Shown one piece after another: positions 38,090 to 47,800 of a stretch of DNA of 61,338 nucleotides. This DNA is from Phaeobacter sp. B1627 (GTDB taxonomy: Bacteria > Pseudomonadota > Alphaproteobacteria > Rhodobacterales > Rhodobacteraceae). How positions within the stretch are numbered: position 1 is the first letter of the stretch; every line of letters begins with the position of its first letter. The notes below the pieces were generated by a model, which ran no database searches, had not been told where the DNA came from, and worked only from the letters and a program-made list of their open reading frames with translations. Made by a program: the position numbers and the translations under genes. Location: contig NZ_VCNK01000035.1 in assembly GCF_006265095.1 (NCBI RefSeq), positions 1-61,338 on the forward strand, given 5' to 3'.

Positions 38090-39271
38090 CTATGACGTGG
38101 CAGAGCGAACCGCCTGTTCAAAGATCCCGCACAGCGTGTCCGGGTCCTCCAGACCGACGGAGACACGGAAGAAGCCTTCGTTCAGCCCCAGACCGGCCCG
38201 CTCCGTTTCGCTCAGGGCGCGGTGCGAGGAGGATGCCGGGTGCGACAGCGTGGTTCCGACGTCGCCAAGGGTCGGCGCAAAGGACAGGCCTTCGGCCCCG
38301 CGGGTAAAGGCATTGGCCACCTCGCGCCCGCCGTCCAGTTCGAAGGACACCATATTGCAGCCCCTGCCCTGCAGCAGCGCTTTGGCGCGGGCGTGATCTG
38401 GGTGATCCTCACGGGTGGGATAGATCACCCGCTTTACACCGGGCAGCGTTGCCAGGTGGTCCGCCAGACGCGCGGCAGTCGCCTCGGCCCGGTCAAACCG
38501 CAGATCAAAGGACAACATGCCCCGCTCGGCCAGCCAGCAGTCAAAGGGGCTGGGCGTCATGCCGGTGGTCACCGAGAAGATGCGCATCCGGTCGTTCAGG
38601 GCCGCCTCTTTGGCAACCACATAGCCCAGCATGACATCGGAATGCCCCGCCAGCAGCTTGGTCACCGAATGGATGACGATATCGGCGCCATGGTCAAAGG
38701 GGCGAAACGCACGCGGCGTGGTGAAGGTATTGTCCACCGCCAGCAGAATGCCCTGCTCCTTGCAGAGCGCGGCAAGCCCGGCCACATCGGCCACAGCCAA
38801 AGTCGGGTTGGAGACGGTCTCCACCAGGATCAGCTTTGTCTCCGGACGGATCGCGGCCCGCACGGCCGCCACATCCGCCGGATTTGCCAGCGTGGTGGCA
38901 ATGCCCAGCCGCGGCAGGTCTTCTTTCATCAGGCGCAGCGAGCGGCCGTAAAGCTGATCCCCCCCAATGACATGATCGCCGGCCGAGAGTAGCCCCAGCA
39001 GAACAGAGGACACGGCCGCCATGCCGGAGCCCGTGACCACACCACCGGTGGCCCCTTCCATGTCATCCAGTCGCCGGGCCACCACATCGGCGTTCGGGTG
39101 CCCTTCGCGGGAATAGGTGTAGCCATGCACGCGGCCTTCGTATTGATCATCCAGCGCGTCCGGCGTTTCAGAGGCATAGACCACCGAGGGGCTCAGCGGC
39201 GTCACAACGGGATGGCTAGCGCTCTCGGGTAGTCCATGAGGGCGCATGACGGATGGGCGGGAATTCTTCAC
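38090..39271 (-). CDS. Cys/Met-metabolism PLP-dependent enzyme
   Basis: A 393-aa enzyme of the gamma-lyase/synthase family (cystathionine gamma-synthase, O-succinylhomoserine sulfhydrylase, methionine gamma-lyase). PLP lysine is Lys205 in HSVTKLLAGHSD; VETVSNPTL and the C-terminal RVSVGLED are family markers. The exact reaction cannot be read from the sequence. It starts 2 nt after the gamma carbonic anhydrase gene, so it is cotranscribed with yicC-gmk-carbonic anhydrase. Confidence 0.9.
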   Translation of the reverse strand: MKNSRPSVMRPHGLPESASHPVVTPLSPSVVYASETPDALDDQYEGRVHGYTYSREGHPNADVVARRLDDMEGATGGVVTGSGMAAVSSVLLGLLSAGDHVIGGDQLYGRSLRLMKEDLPRLGIATTLANPADVAAVRAAIRPETKLILVETVSNPTLAVADVAGLAALCKEQGILLAVDNTFTTPRAFRPFDHGADIVIHSVTKLLAGHSDVMLGYVVAKEAALNDRMRIFSVTTGMTPSPFDCWLAERGMLSFDLRFDRAEATAARLADHLATLPGVKRVIYPTREDHPDHARAKALLQGRGCNMVSFELDGGREVANAFTRGAEGLSFAPTLGDVGTTLSHPASSSHRALSETERAGLGLNEGFFRVSVGLEDPDTLCGIFEQAVRSATS

Positions 39272-39273
39272 GT

Positions 39274-39795
39274 TCAGATCTCCTTCAACTCCGCTTTGAA
39301 GCGGCGCATGTTGTCCTGATAATGCAATGCACTGGCTGTCAGCTTTGCGACCAATTCCGCGTCCACGGTACGGACCACTTTGCCAGGGGCCCCCATGACG
39401 AGAGAATTGTCAGGAATTTCTTTGTTTTCGGTGATCAGGGCACCGGCCCCGATCAGACAGTTTCGACCGATTTTGGCCCCGTTCAGGACGGTGGCGCCCA
39501 TGCCGATCAGAGAGTTCGCGCCGATGGTGCAGCCATGCAGCATGGCTTTGTGTCCGATGGTGCAATTCTCTGCGATGGTCAGCGGGTAGCCTGCATCGAT
39601 ATGCATGACGACGTTTTCCTGCACGTTTGAGCCGCGACCCACACGAATTTCCTCGTGATCCGCCCGGATCGTGACGCCAAACCAGACCGAGGCGCCCTCC
39701 TCCAGGACCACCTGACCAATCAGGTTGGCATCGGGTGCGACCCATGTGTCGGGGTGGATGTCGGGGCGATGATTGCCGAGCGCATAGAGGGTCAT
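39274..39795 (-). CDS. Gamma-carbonic-anhydrase family (hexapeptide-repeat) protein
   Basis: A 173-aa left-handed beta-helix protein of the YrdA/CaiE/gamma-carbonic-anhydrase group. Hexapeptide turns run from about 12 to 130, and the zinc histidines of the family are present as VVMHIDAG and GHKAMLHG. Carbonic anhydrase activity is possible but not assured in this subfamily. The start overlaps the gmk stop by 4 nt (ATGA). Confidence 0.9.
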   Translation of the reverse strand: MTLYALGNHRPDIHPDTWVAPDANLIGQVVLEEGASVWFGVTIRADHEEIRVGRGSNVQENVVMHIDAGYPLTIAENCTIGHKAMLHGCTIGANSLIGMGATVLNGAKIGRNCLIGAGALITENKEIPDNSLVMGAPGKVVRTVDAELVAKLTASALHYQDNMRRFKAELKEI

Positions 39796-40445
39796 GTCAG
39801 CTCATCAAACTCCTGTTGCAGACGTCGTGCGTGCTCTATCAGCGTGGGTTGCTGAATGCGTCTGAGACGCGTGGCCTTGATGATCGTGCGGAGGTTTTCT
39901 TCGGTCTCGTCGAGGTTCTCGTTGATCAACACATGATCGTATGATCCCCAATGCGAGATTTCATCCCAGCTTTTTTGCATGCGGCGCTTGATGGTCTCTG
40001 CATCGTCCTGTCCGCGGCTTTCCAGCCTGCGGCGCAATTCGGTGATGGAGGGCGGCAACAGAAAGATCGACAGTGTATGCTTGCCAAGGTCGGAATTGGT
40101 GATCTGCTGGGCCCCTTGCCAGTCGATGTCGAACAAGACATCGCGACCTGCATTGATTGCCTCCTGCACCGGAGCCTTTGGCGAGCCGTAGAAGTTTCCG
40201 AAGACATGCGCATGTTCCAGCATCTCGCCATGGGCCACGTCATTCTTGAACGAGTCGACGGTGACAAAATGGTAGTCCTGCCCGTCGACCTCGCCGGTGC
40301 GCGGTTGGCGGGTTGTGGCGGAGACGGAAAAACTGATGTCCTCATCCCAGGCGCGCAGCCGTTTGGCCAGCGTGGACTTGCCTGCCCCCGAAGGCGAGGA
40401 CAGGATAATGAGAAGGCCACGCCGATGTGCTGGTGAGTTCGCCAT
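39792..40445 (-). CDS. gmk: Guanylate kinase
   Basis: A 217-aa enzyme that phosphorylates GMP to GDP. The P-loop is [10 protein letters not shown] (16-25), followed by [20 protein letters not shown] (GMP-binding region) and [10 protein letters not shown]. Length normal. It lies 15 nt after yicC, a pairing seen in many bacteria, and overlaps the carbonic-anhydrase gene. Confidence 0.97.
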   Translation of the reverse strand: MANSPAHRRGLLIILSSPSGAGKSTLAKRLRAWDEDISFSVSATTRQPRTGEVDGQDYHFVTVDSFKNDVAHGEMLEHAHVFGNFYGSPKAPVQEAINAGRDVLFDIDWQGAQQITNSDLGKHTLSIFLLPPSITELRRRLESRGQDDAETIKRRMQKSWDEISHWGSYDHVLINENLDETEENLRTIIKATRLRRIQQPTLIEHARRLQQEFDELT

Positions 40446-40460
40446 GAGGGGTACGGCTCC

Positions 40461-41357
40461 TTATTCTATGTTCTGGACCTGCTCGCGCATCTGGTCGATC
40501 ACGGTTTTGAGTTCCAAACCGACTTCGGTCAAGGCCGCGTTCTGCGCTTTTGAGCACAGAGTATTGGCTTCGCGGTTGAATTCCTGCATCAGAAAGTCAA
40601 GCTTGCGCCCGATGGCGCCCCCCTGATCAATCAAAACACGCGCCGCCTCCACATGGGCGTTCAGCCGGTCCAATTCCTCGGTGATATCCGTTTTAACGGA
40701 AATCAGCGCCAATTCCTGCGCGACCCGATCTGAATCAGCGCCATCGCTGTTTTGCAGAACACGCGCGAGGTTCGTCTTCAGGCTCTGTTCCGTCAGCGGC
40801 CGACGCGCCTCGGCGCGCTGGGCGGCAGTGGCACAAAGGGCGGCAATCTGGTCAAGCTGGGCGCGCATCACAGACTCAAGAGCCGCCCCCTCTGCCCGTC
40901 GCATGTTAACAAAATCGGTCAGAAGTGAGTCGAATTCGGATAGTAGTGTTTTCAAAAGGGGGGCGTTGTCCTGATTGGGCGTGTTCATATCCAGCACGCC
41001 CCGCATCGACAAAATGTCGGTTGCACGCACCGGCGACAGCGCTACACCGATGCGCTCCGCTTCCGCCTGTGTCTCTGCGATCAAGGTCAGCGCCAGCTTC
41101 AGCGCGGCCGGGTTCAGCTGCATCTGCGCCTTGCCGTCTTCTGCGCGGACCAACCGGAGCGTGACCGAAACATTGCCCCGCACAAGCTGCTTTGAGGATC
41201 TGGATTTTATCTCTTTTTCAAGGCCTTCCAGCCACTCCGGTACTCTGGTCCGAAGGTCGAGCCCCTTTGCATTGACCGATCGGATGTCCCAGGTCCAGGT
41301 CGCGCCGTCCTGTGCGCCCTGCCCCGATGCAAAGCCTGTCATTGAGTTCAATGTCAT
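40461..41357 (-). CDS. yicC: YicC-family endoribonuclease
   Basis: A 298-aa YicC protein, opening MTLNSMTGFASG and ending with the C-terminal DUF1732 segment GRKLDFLMQEFNREANTLCSKA(Q) and TEVGLELKTVIDQMREQVQN. E. coli YicC is a metal-dependent endoribonuclease acting on small RNA. The ATG at 41357 has GGAGGGT 6-7 nt upstream; extension to 41444 is not supported. It heads the yicC-gmk operon. Confidence 0.95.
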   Translation of the reverse strand: MTLNSMTGFASGQGAQDGATWTWDIRSVNAKGLDLRTRVPEWLEGLEKEIKSRSSKQLVRGNVSVTLRLVRAEDGKAQMQLNPAALKLALTLIAETQAEAERIGVALSPVRATDILSMRGVLDMNTPNQDNAPLLKTLLSEFDSLLTDFVNMRRAEGAALESVMRAQLDQIAALCATAAQRAEARRPLTEQSLKTNLARVLQNSDGADSDRVAQELALISVKTDITEELDRLNAHVEAARVLIDQGGAIGRKLDFLMQEFNREANTLCSKAQNAALTEVGLELKTVIDQMREQVQNIE

Positions 41358-41456
41358 CTGTGACCCTCCTGTCTCCTGCATACAGTCCGGCCCGCCCGGG
41401 TCAATGGCCAGCGGGTCGGTCAACAGCGCGAAAGCGAAGGCCACTATACGATAGTG

Positions 41457-41471
41457 TTAACCATCGCTTAA
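41457..41471 (+). promoter_or_regulatory. CtrA-like box 1 before the PAS_5 gene
   Basis: TTAA (41457-41460), 7 nt, then TTAA (41468-41471) followed by AC: a near-perfect TTAA-N7-TTAAC site, about 131 nt before the chosen start and in the divergent spacer with yicC. Confidence 0.6.
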
Positions 41472-41506
41472 ACTATTGGTCCAAACTTGAGTAAGATTGT
41501 GTCATG

Positions 41507-41522
41507 TTAACTCCACGGTAAC
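41507..41522 (+). promoter_or_regulatory. CtrA-like box 2 before the PAS_5 gene
   Basis: TTAA (41507-41510), 7 nt, then GTAAC (41518-41522), one mismatch from TTAA-N7-TTAAC. Together with box 1 it suggests CtrA control of this promoter. Confidence 0.5.
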
Positions 41523-41601
41523 TTCATCGGCGTTAACACTTGGACATGAATATCTTGCCAAGTTTCGATGCTGAAACCGGATGCAGCAGAGGACGAGAGA
41601 A

Positions 41602-42573
41602 ATGATGTTTCGCGGTCAAGACGGCACCGACACAAAGACTGAACAGGACAAGGTGGTAGCAATGGATCGCTTTCGCAGCCGTTCAAATCTGTCACCGTTG
41701 CGTCAGGCTGAGGCCTATTGGTCAGCGCTGCGTCAGGGGGACGAGATCCCGAGTCGGTCCCAGGTTGATCCGCGCGGGCTTGAGAACATCCTCAGCCAGA
41801 CCTTTATTCTGGAGCGTGTCGCACCGGGGATTGCCCGCTTCCGCCTCGCCGGTCAAAAGGTTAACGAACTCGCCGGTATGGAAGTGCGTGGGATGCCGTT
41901 GACGGCTTTCTTCACCGCGGATGCACGCAAGGACGTCAGCGCCTCTCTGGAACATATGTTCGCGGATCCCTCTATCCTGGAATTCGACCTGAAAACAGAA
42001 GCGACCCGCCTGCGCGGCAGCCGTTCGGCCCGGATGATCCTGCTGCCCCTGCGCAGCGATCTCGGCGATGTCAGCCGCGCGCTGGGCGTGCTTGTTTACG
42101 AGGGCGGAGCGAGCCGGGTGTCCCAACGCTTTACCGTTGAAAAATGCGATATGCGTCAGGTTGGCAAAGCGGTTCCTGCAGCGCGCAAAACCGAAGGCAA
42201 GACACCCCGGCGGAATCCGGAGCCGAGCCTGCAAAACCTGCCGCGCCGGGATCTGTCTGCAAAGACGCCTGCGCCAACCCAGGGGTTTGCGGAATCCCGC
42301 CCGGCCTTTGAACGCAAATCGACGAGCCTGATGGATGAGGCACGGTCTCTTCTGGATCGGGCGCGCCGCGAGAATAACGAAGCGCTGACGTCTGCGCGCC
42401 CGCCTGCCTCGGTTCGGACAGAATCTGCCCGGAGGGAGGCCGACAAGAAATCGCCGGTCTCGCTTGAAGCTGTTTCAACAACCGATGTTGAGAAACTGGT
42501 TTCCCGCCCCCCGCGCGGCGGCAAATCAGGCAAAGCGGCGTCGCACCTGCGTTTGGTCGTTTCTCGGGACTAA
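41602..42573 (+). CDS. PAS_5-domain protein with disordered C-terminal half
   Basis: A 323-aa cytosolic protein. Residues about 20-165 match the PAS_5 family: LRQAEAYWSALRQGDEIPSRSQVDP, then ILERVAPGIARFRLAGQKVNELAGMEVRGMPL. The C-terminal half (about 185-323) is low complexity, rich in Arg, Pro, Ser and Lys, and ends LRLVVSRD. ATG at 41602 has GAGGA 8 nt upstream; an ATG at 41581 is less likely. PAS_5 proteins in alphaproteobacteria include small cell-cycle-linked sensors; the two CtrA-like boxes upstream support such a link. No ligand can be named. Confidence 0.85.
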   Translation: MMFRGQDGTDTKTEQDKVVAMDRFRSRSNLSPLRQAEAYWSALRQGDEIPSRSQVDPRGLENILSQTFILERVAPGIARFRLAGQKVNELAGMEVRGMPLTAFFTADARKDVSASLEHMFADPSILEFDLKTEATRLRGSRSARMILLPLRSDLGDVSRALGVLVYEGGASRVSQRFTVEKCDMRQVGKAVPAARKTEGKTPRRNPEPSLQNLPRRDLSAKTPAPTQGFAESRPAFERKSTSLMDEARSLLDRARRENNEALTSARPPASVRTESARREADKKSPVSLEAVSTTDVEKLVSRPPRGGKSGKAASHLRLVVSRD

Positions 42574-42648
42574 TCGTTAAAATTATATTCGAAGTCTCGA
42601 AGAATACAATTAAGTTTCAACCTACTGGACATAGACGTTGAAGCATTG

Positions 42649-42684
42649 ACGCCCGGGCGCAGAACGCCCCGGGCGTTCTTTTTT
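42649..42684 (+). terminator. Terminator of the PAS_5 gene
   Basis: GC-rich hairpin CGCCCGGGC/GCCCCGGGCG around CAGAAC, followed by TTCTTTTTT. Confidence 0.85.
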
Positions 42685-42754
42685 CAGGGTGCACAGTCTT
42701 GGCATACAGTCTGCACACAAGGCCTTCAGTATGCACGAACTCGCCGGGACTCCC

Positions 42755-42782
42755 AAAAAAACGGCCCGTAAAAAACGGGCCG
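42755..42782 (-). terminator. Terminator of the DAHP synthase gene
   Basis: CGGCCCGT/ACGGGCCG stem (42762-42769, 42775-42782); on the minus strand seven T follow. Lies 36 nt beyond the stop. Confidence 0.85.
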
Positions 42783-42818
42783 CCTTTCGGGTCAGTTCAC
42801 TTGCGCGTTCAGCGGGGT

Positions 42819-44189
42819 TCAGATCGCGGCGCGGCTTTCGTTGCGCGTGCGCAGTTTGGACACTTCTTCTGCGACAAGGAACGCCAGTTCCAGCGATTGG
42901 CTGGCGTTCAGGCGCGGATCGCAAGCGGTATGGTAACGATCGCTCAGGTCCTCTTCGGTCACGTCCCGCACCCCACCGGTGCATTCGGTTACATCCTGGC
43001 CGGTCATCTCGAAATGCACGCCGCCGGGAATTGTACCTTCGGCCTGATGGACCCCGAAGAAGTCGCGCACCTCACGCAGAACGGACTCAAAGGGCCGGGT
43101 CTTGTATCCGGTCGCCGACTTGATGGTGTTCCCGTGCATAGGGTCGCAGACCCAGGTCACATTTGCCCCTTCTTCTTTCACCGCCTTCACAAGCCGCGGC
43201 AGGTGTTCGCCTGCTTTTCCGGCGCCAAAACGGGCGATCAGCGTCAATTTGCCTTCTTCGTTGGCAGGGTTGAGCTTTTGCATCAGAATTTTCAAATCTT
43301 CGGCGGTGGTGGTCGGGCCGCATTTGAGGCCGATCGGATTCAGCACGCCGCTGCAGAATTCGACATGTGCCCCATCGGGCTGGCGGGTCCGATCGCCGAT
43401 CCAGATCATGTGGCCCGAGCCAGCCAGCCACTTGCCGGACGTCGAATCAAGCCGTGTGAGCGCTTCTTCATATTCCAGCAACAGCCCTTCGTGGCTGGTA
43501 TAAAATTCCACCGATTGCAGCGTGTGCGCCGTTTCAGTGGTGACGCCCGCGGCCTTCATGAAGTCGAGCGTATCGGTGATACGGTTGGCCATCTCACGAT
43601 AGGATTCGGCCTTTTCACCTTCGGTGAACCCCAAGGTCCAGGCATGAACCTGGTGCACATCGGCATAGCCCCCGGTGGAAAAGGCCCGGATCAGGTTCAG
43701 CGTCGCGGCGGCCTGCGTATAGGCCTGCAGCATCTTTTTCGGGTCGGGAATGCGGGAGCCCGGCGTGAAGGCCAGCTCGTTGATGATGTCACCGCGATAG
43801 CTCGGAAGCTCGACACCGTTGACGGTTTCGGTCGGAGCGGACCGGGGTTTGGCAAACTGACCGGCCATGCGGCCCACTTTGACCACCGGCACTTTGGCGC
43901 CATAGGTCAGAACCATCGCCATCTGCAGCATCACCTTGAACGTGTCCCGAATGGCATCGGCACTGAATTGTTCAAAGCTCTCGGCGCAGTCGCCGCCCTG
44001 CAGTAAGAAGGCCTCACCACGACCCGCTGCTCCCAGTTGGGATTTCAGACGTCGCGCCTCGCCTGCAAAAACCAGCGGCGGGTATTTGGACAATTGCGCT
44101 TCGACAGACTGCAGCGCGTCCTGATCCGTATACTCCGGCATCTGGACCCGCGGCTTGCTCCGCCAGTTCGTTTTTTGCCAATTGCTCAT
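42819..44189 (-). CDS. Class II 3-deoxy-7-phosphoheptulonate (DAHP) synthase
   Basis: A 456-aa class II DAHP synthase that joins phosphoenolpyruvate and erythrose 4-phosphate in the first step of aromatic biosynthesis. It opens [17 protein letters not shown] and contains [24 protein letters not shown], the [10 protein letters not shown] segment, and VCDPMHGNT, all typical of class II (plant/mycobacterial type) enzymes. Start at 44189. Monocistronic, with its own terminator. Confidence 0.96.
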   Translation of the reverse strand: MSNWQKTNWRSKPRVQMPEYTDQDALQSVEAQLSKYPPLVFAGEARRLKSQLGAAGRGEAFLLQGGDCAESFEQFSADAIRDTFKVMLQMAMVLTYGAKVPVVKVGRMAGQFAKPRSAPTETVNGVELPSYRGDIINELAFTPGSRIPDPKKMLQAYTQAAATLNLIRAFSTGGYADVHQVHAWTLGFTEGEKAESYREMANRITDTLDFMKAAGVTTETAHTLQSVEFYTSHEGLLLEYEEALTRLDSTSGKWLAGSGHMIWIGDRTRQPDGAHVEFCSGVLNPIGLKCGPTTTAEDLKILMQKLNPANEEGKLTLIARFGAGKAGEHLPRLVKAVKEEGANVTWVCDPMHGNTIKSATGYKTRPFESVLREVRDFFGVHQAEGTIPGGVHFEMTGQDVTECTGGVRDVTEEDLSDRYHTACDPRLNASQSLELAFLVAEEVSKLRTRNESRAAI

Positions 44190-44389
44190 GGCTTTCACTC
44201 CGAAAATGACTTTGAAACCCGGTTTTACGAAAGTAAGCGTATATAGAAGAGCGCTAACAGTGGCCAGTTTAGAATTTCGATGTCTTGACCCGGATGCAAA
44301 GCTGTGAGCAGGGTTTTCGAATTCGCGACCCTGCGTTGCCCTAAACTTCCGGCACTGTCTATCCAGACCCGTTTTGTAAGGACCCGGCC

Positions 44390-45394
44390 ATGCAAACCAA
44401 ACCAGAGGCTCGTCCTGAACTGACATCAGGTGGCAAGCACCGCCGGTTTACGTTTGTCCTGTTGGACCAGTTTACCCTGCTGTGCTTTTCGGCGGCAATG
44501 GAATCTTTGCGGATCGCCAACCGTATGGCAGGCAAGGAGTTGTATTCCTGGAAGCTGCTGGGCGAAGGCGGAGATACCGTAACCTGTTCTGCCGGAACGA
44601 TTTTCCATGTTGATGCGGATCTGGAAGAACTGCCCCGGGATGACACCGTCATGCTGTGCGGCGGGATCGAAGTGCAGAAGGCCACCACCAAGAGGGTCCT
44701 ATCCTGGCTGCGCCGGGAAGCACGCAAGGGGCTGACGATTGCCGGATTATGCACCGCTTCCTATTCCTTGGCCAAAGCGGGCCTGCTGGACGGCAAGCGG
44801 GCGACGATCCATTGGGAAAATTCCGACAGCTTTTCCGAAGAGTTTGAAGATGTGGATCTGACCAAGTCCGTTTTCGTGATCGACGGCAACCGGATGTCGA
44901 CAGCTGGCGGCACCTCCTCGATCGACCTGATGCTGAAGATTATCGCGGAGGACCACGGGGAGGAGCTGGCAAACATGGTCGCGGATCAGCTGATTTACTC
45001 TTCGATCCGCACCGATCAGGACACCCAGCGCCTGTCTATACCGACCCGCATCGGAGTGCGCCATCCGAAGCTGTCGATGGTGATTCAAATGATGGAAAAT
45101 AACATCGAAGAACCCATCAGCCCCTCGATTCTGGCCGAAGATGTCGGCATGTCCACACGCCAGCTTGAGCGGTTGTTCCGCCGGTATCTCAATCGAAGCC
45201 CCAAGCGCTACTACATGGAACTGCGCCTTCAGAAGGCGCGCAATCTGCTGATGCAGACCGATATGAGCGTGATCAATGTGGCGCTGGCCTGCGGATTCGC
45301 ATCGCCCTCGCATTTTTCCAAATGTTACCGCGCGCATTACGACACCACCCCCTACCGCGAGCGCGGCAGCAAAGGCGTGCGGCACGTCCCCTAA
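44390..45394 (+). CDS. GlxA-family AraC-type regulator
   Basis: A 334-aa regulator: an N-terminal DJ-1/PfpI-like domain (about 18-200) with the nucleophile-elbow cysteine Cys121 in [11 protein letters not shown], and a C-terminal AraC helix-turn-helix pair (about 225-325, [16 protein letters not shown] ... [18 protein letters not shown]). The architecture is that of GlxA/GbdR/CdhR regulators of amine and betaine catabolism. The spacer to DAHP synthase (200 nt) carries its promoter. A branched-chain-type ABC transporter follows on the same strand after 298 nt and is a plausible target. Confidence 0.92.
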   Translation: MQTKPEARPELTSGGKHRRFTFVLLDQFTLLCFSAAMESLRIANRMAGKELYSWKLLGEGGDTVTCSAGTIFHVDADLEELPRDDTVMLCGGIEVQKATTKRVLSWLRREARKGLTIAGLCTASYSLAKAGLLDGKRATIHWENSDSFSEEFEDVDLTKSVFVIDGNRMSTAGGTSSIDLMLKIIAEDHGEELANMVADQLIYSSIRTDQDTQRLSIPTRIGVRHPKLSMVIQMMENNIEEPISPSILAEDVGMSTRQLERLFRRYLNRSPKRYYMELRLQKARNLLMQTDMSVINVALACGFASPSHFSKCYRAHYDTTPYRERGSKGVRHVP

Positions 45395-45596
45395 GGCCTC
45401 GGTTCCTGCGCGCGCCCCGTGTTCTTTCCAAATCAGGCTGATCTGACCGTCAGGCTCGGCGCCGCGTGTGGTACCTGATGCGGCTCTGGGCGTGGTACGG
45501 GGCGTGGCACATGAGGCCTGCCTGCGGGGGACTGTTTCCGGATGTCAAACCGGGATTTTTCTTCTTTCATCATGAGGGTCTTGGCCGGGTGCTGCA

Positions 45597-45621
45597 GGTT
45601 CCGTAGCGGTGGCACGGAACC
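45597..45621. promoter_or_regulatory. Palindrome upstream of the ABC transporter
   Basis: GGTTCCGT (45597-45604) and ACGGAACC (45614-45621) are perfect inverted arms with a 9-nt spacer, 72 nt before the binding-protein gene. It could be an operator or a hairpin followed by a pyrimidine-rich tract. The remaining spacer (45395-45692) holds no gene. Confidence 0.45.
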
Positions 45622-45692
45622 CTCTTCCCTTTCCTGCGGGGCTTGCATAGGCTCCGGTTTGAACAGCAATGTTCCAACATGGGAGTCTAGAA

Positions 45693-46886
45693 ATGAAAAA
45701 ACTGCTGACCGCGACGGCTGCCGTTGCACTGACCGCTGGTTCCGCATTTGCCGGTGGCCACGCGAAGGAAGTCAAACTGGGCGTTCTGATCGGCTTTACC
45801 GGTCCGATTGAATCTCTGGCGCCTGCGATGGCCGATGGTGCGGAGATGGCCATGGCCGAGGTAACCGACTCCGGCAAGCTTCTGGACGCTGCCAAGGTAA
45901 CGCCGCTGCGTGCCGATACGGGATGTATCGACAATGGCCTGTCCACCGCCAACGGTGAAAAACTGTTGGCTGATGGTGCCAACGGCATTATCGGCGGGGA
46001 TTGCTCAGGCGTGACCGGGGCGATTCTTCAGAACGTGGCGATTCCGAACGGTATGGTGATGATTTCACCCTCCGCAACGTCGCCGGGCTTGTCGACCATG
46101 GAAGACAACGGCTTGTTCTTCCGCACTGCGCCCTCTGATGCGCGTGAAGGTCAGGTGATGGCAGAAATCCTGCAGAACCGCGACATCGATTCCATCGCCT
46201 TGACCTACACCAACAACGATTACGGCAAGGGCCTTGCTGATGCGATCCAGTCGTCCTTCGAGGCGGTCGGCGGCGAAGTCACCATCGTGACCGCCCATGA
46301 AGACGGCAAAGGCGACTATTCCGCCGAGGTTGCGGCTCTCGCTTCCGCTGGGGGTGATATTCTGGTCGTTGCCGGCTATCTGGATCAGGGTGGTCTCGGC
46401 ATCATCCAAGGCGCGCTGGACACTGGTGCATTTGATACCTTCGGTCTGCCCGGCGGCATGATCGGGGACTCCCTGCCCGCCAATGTCGGATCCGACCTTG
46501 ACGGTTCGTTCGGCCAGATTGCCGGTTCTGACAGCGAAGGGGCTGAGATCTACGCAAAAATGGCTGCTGACGCAGGTTTTGACGGAACATCCGCCTACTC
46601 GCCCGAATCCTACGACGCGGCGGCGCTTTTCCTGCTGGCCATGCAGGCTGCGGGCTCCATGGATCCGGCCGAGTACGGTGCGAAGATCCTTGATGTTGCC
46701 AATGCACCGGGCGAAAAAATCAACCCGGGTGAGCTGGGCAAGGCGCTTGAGATCCTCGCCAATGGCGGCGATATCGACTACGAAGGCGCAACGGGTGTCG
46801 AATTGATCGGCCCGGGTGAGAGCGCAGGCTCCTACCGTGAAATCGAGGTCAAGGACGGTAAGAACGCCACCGTCGCGTTCCACTAA
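45693..46886 (+). CDS. Branched-chain-amino-acid-type ABC transporter substrate-binding protein
   Basis: A 397-aa periplasmic binding protein of the LivJ/Leu-Ile-Val class I fold. It has a signal peptide ending near AFA (about residue 20) and the family segments KLGVLIGFTGPIESLAP, GDCSGVTGAILQNVAIPNGMVMISPSAT (around 115-140) and TNNDYGKGLAD. ATG at 45693 has GGGAG 7 nt upstream. Ligand unknown; family members also bind amides, urea or other amino acids. It heads the cluster with LivG, LivF, LivH and LivM homologues. Confidence 0.92.
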   Translation: MKKLLTATAAVALTAGSAFAGGHAKEVKLGVLIGFTGPIESLAPAMADGAEMAMAEVTDSGKLLDAAKVTPLRADTGCIDNGLSTANGEKLLADGANGIIGGDCSGVTGAILQNVAIPNGMVMISPSATSPGLSTMEDNGLFFRTAPSDAREGQVMAEILQNRDIDSIALTYTNNDYGKGLADAIQSSFEAVGGEVTIVTAHEDGKGDYSAEVAALASAGGDILVVAGYLDQGGLGIIQGALDTGAFDTFGLPGGMIGDSLPANVGSDLDGSFGQIAGSDSEGAEIYAKMAADAGFDGTSAYSPESYDAAALFLLAMQAAGSMDPAEYGAKILDVANAPGEKINPGELGKALEILANGGDIDYEGATGVELIGPGESAGSYREIEVKDGKNATVAFH

Positions 46887-46928
46887 CGCGGTCCGCGTTC
46901 CAACTTGGTTCTGACCGTCAAAACTGAT

Positions 46929-46957
46929 CAGCCCGGGAGCCCCAGTGCCTCGGGCTG
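46929..46957 (+). terminator. Hairpin between the binding-protein gene and livG
   Basis: CAGCCCG (46929-46935) pairs with CGGGCTG (46951-46957). No long T run follows. Probably a partial terminator or 3'-end stabiliser of the binding-protein mRNA. Confidence 0.45.
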
Positions 46958-47008
46958 TTCCAAATTAAAAACGGTCGCACGTAAACACGCGACAGGGGAA
47001 AACATGAT

Positions 47009-47800
47009 ATGATCGTCGTCGAGGACTTGCACAAGCACTTCGGCGGGTTCCATGCGGTTGATGGCGCTTCGCTGGAAATCGCAAAGGGGTCCATTACCGG
47101 TTTGATCGGGCCAAATGGCGCGGGAAAAACCACGCTTTTCAATGTTGTAGCCGGAGTTCTTCCACCAACGTCAGGGCGTGTCCTGATGGACGGAGAGGAT
47201 ATTACCGGTCTGCCGCCGCACGAGCTGTTTCACAAGGGGCTGTTGCGCACCTTCCAGATTGCGCATGAGTTTTCGTCGATGACCTGCCGGGAGAACCTCA
47301 TGATGGTTCCGGCGGAGCAGTCGGGCGAGACGCTGTGGAATACCTGGTTCGGGCGCAAGCGGATTGCTGAGGAAGAGCGCGCCCTGCGTGCCAAAGCGGA
47401 CGAAGTGCTGGAGTTTCTCACCATCAGCCATATCGCGGACCTGAAAGCCGGTGAAATCTCCGGCGGGCAGAAAAAGCTGCTGGAATTGGGCCGCACCATG
47501 ATGGTGGATGCAAAAATCGTCTTTCTCGATGAGGTCGGCGCCGGTGTGAACCGCACGCTGCTCTATACCATTGCCGATGCGATCAAACGCCTGAATGAAG
47601 AGCGCGGCTATACGTTTGTGGTGATCGAGCATGACATGGAATTCATCGGCCGCCTCTGCGATCCGGTGATTGTCATGGCCGAGGGCAAAAAGCTCGCCCA
47701 GGGGACGCTCGACGAGATCAAGGCAAACGAGCACGTCGTCGAAGCATATCTTGGCACAGGCCTGAAAAACAAAGACAAATTGCAAGGGGCGGACGCATGA
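47009..47800 (+). CDS. Branched-chain-amino-acid-type ABC transporter ATP-binding protein LivG
   Basis: A 263-aa ABC ATPase. Walker A GPNGAGKTT (34-42), signature SGGQKKLLELGR, Walker B IVFLDEVGAGVN and the switch His in VIEHDMEFI mark a LivG-type subunit. Its stop overlaps the LivF-like start by 4 nt (ATGA). Confidence 0.94.
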   Translation: MIVVEDLHKHFGGFHAVDGASLEIAKGSITGLIGPNGAGKTTLFNVVAGVLPPTSGRVLMDGEDITGLPPHELFHKGLLRTFQIAHEFSSMTCRENLMMVPAEQSGETLWNTWFGRKRIAEEERALRAKADEVLEFLTISHIADLKAGEISGGQKKLLELGRTMMVDAKIVFLDEVGAGVNRTLLYTIADAIKRLNEERGYTFVVIEHDMEFIGRLCDPVIVMAEGKKLAQGTLDEIKANEHVVEAYLGTGLKNKDKLQGADA

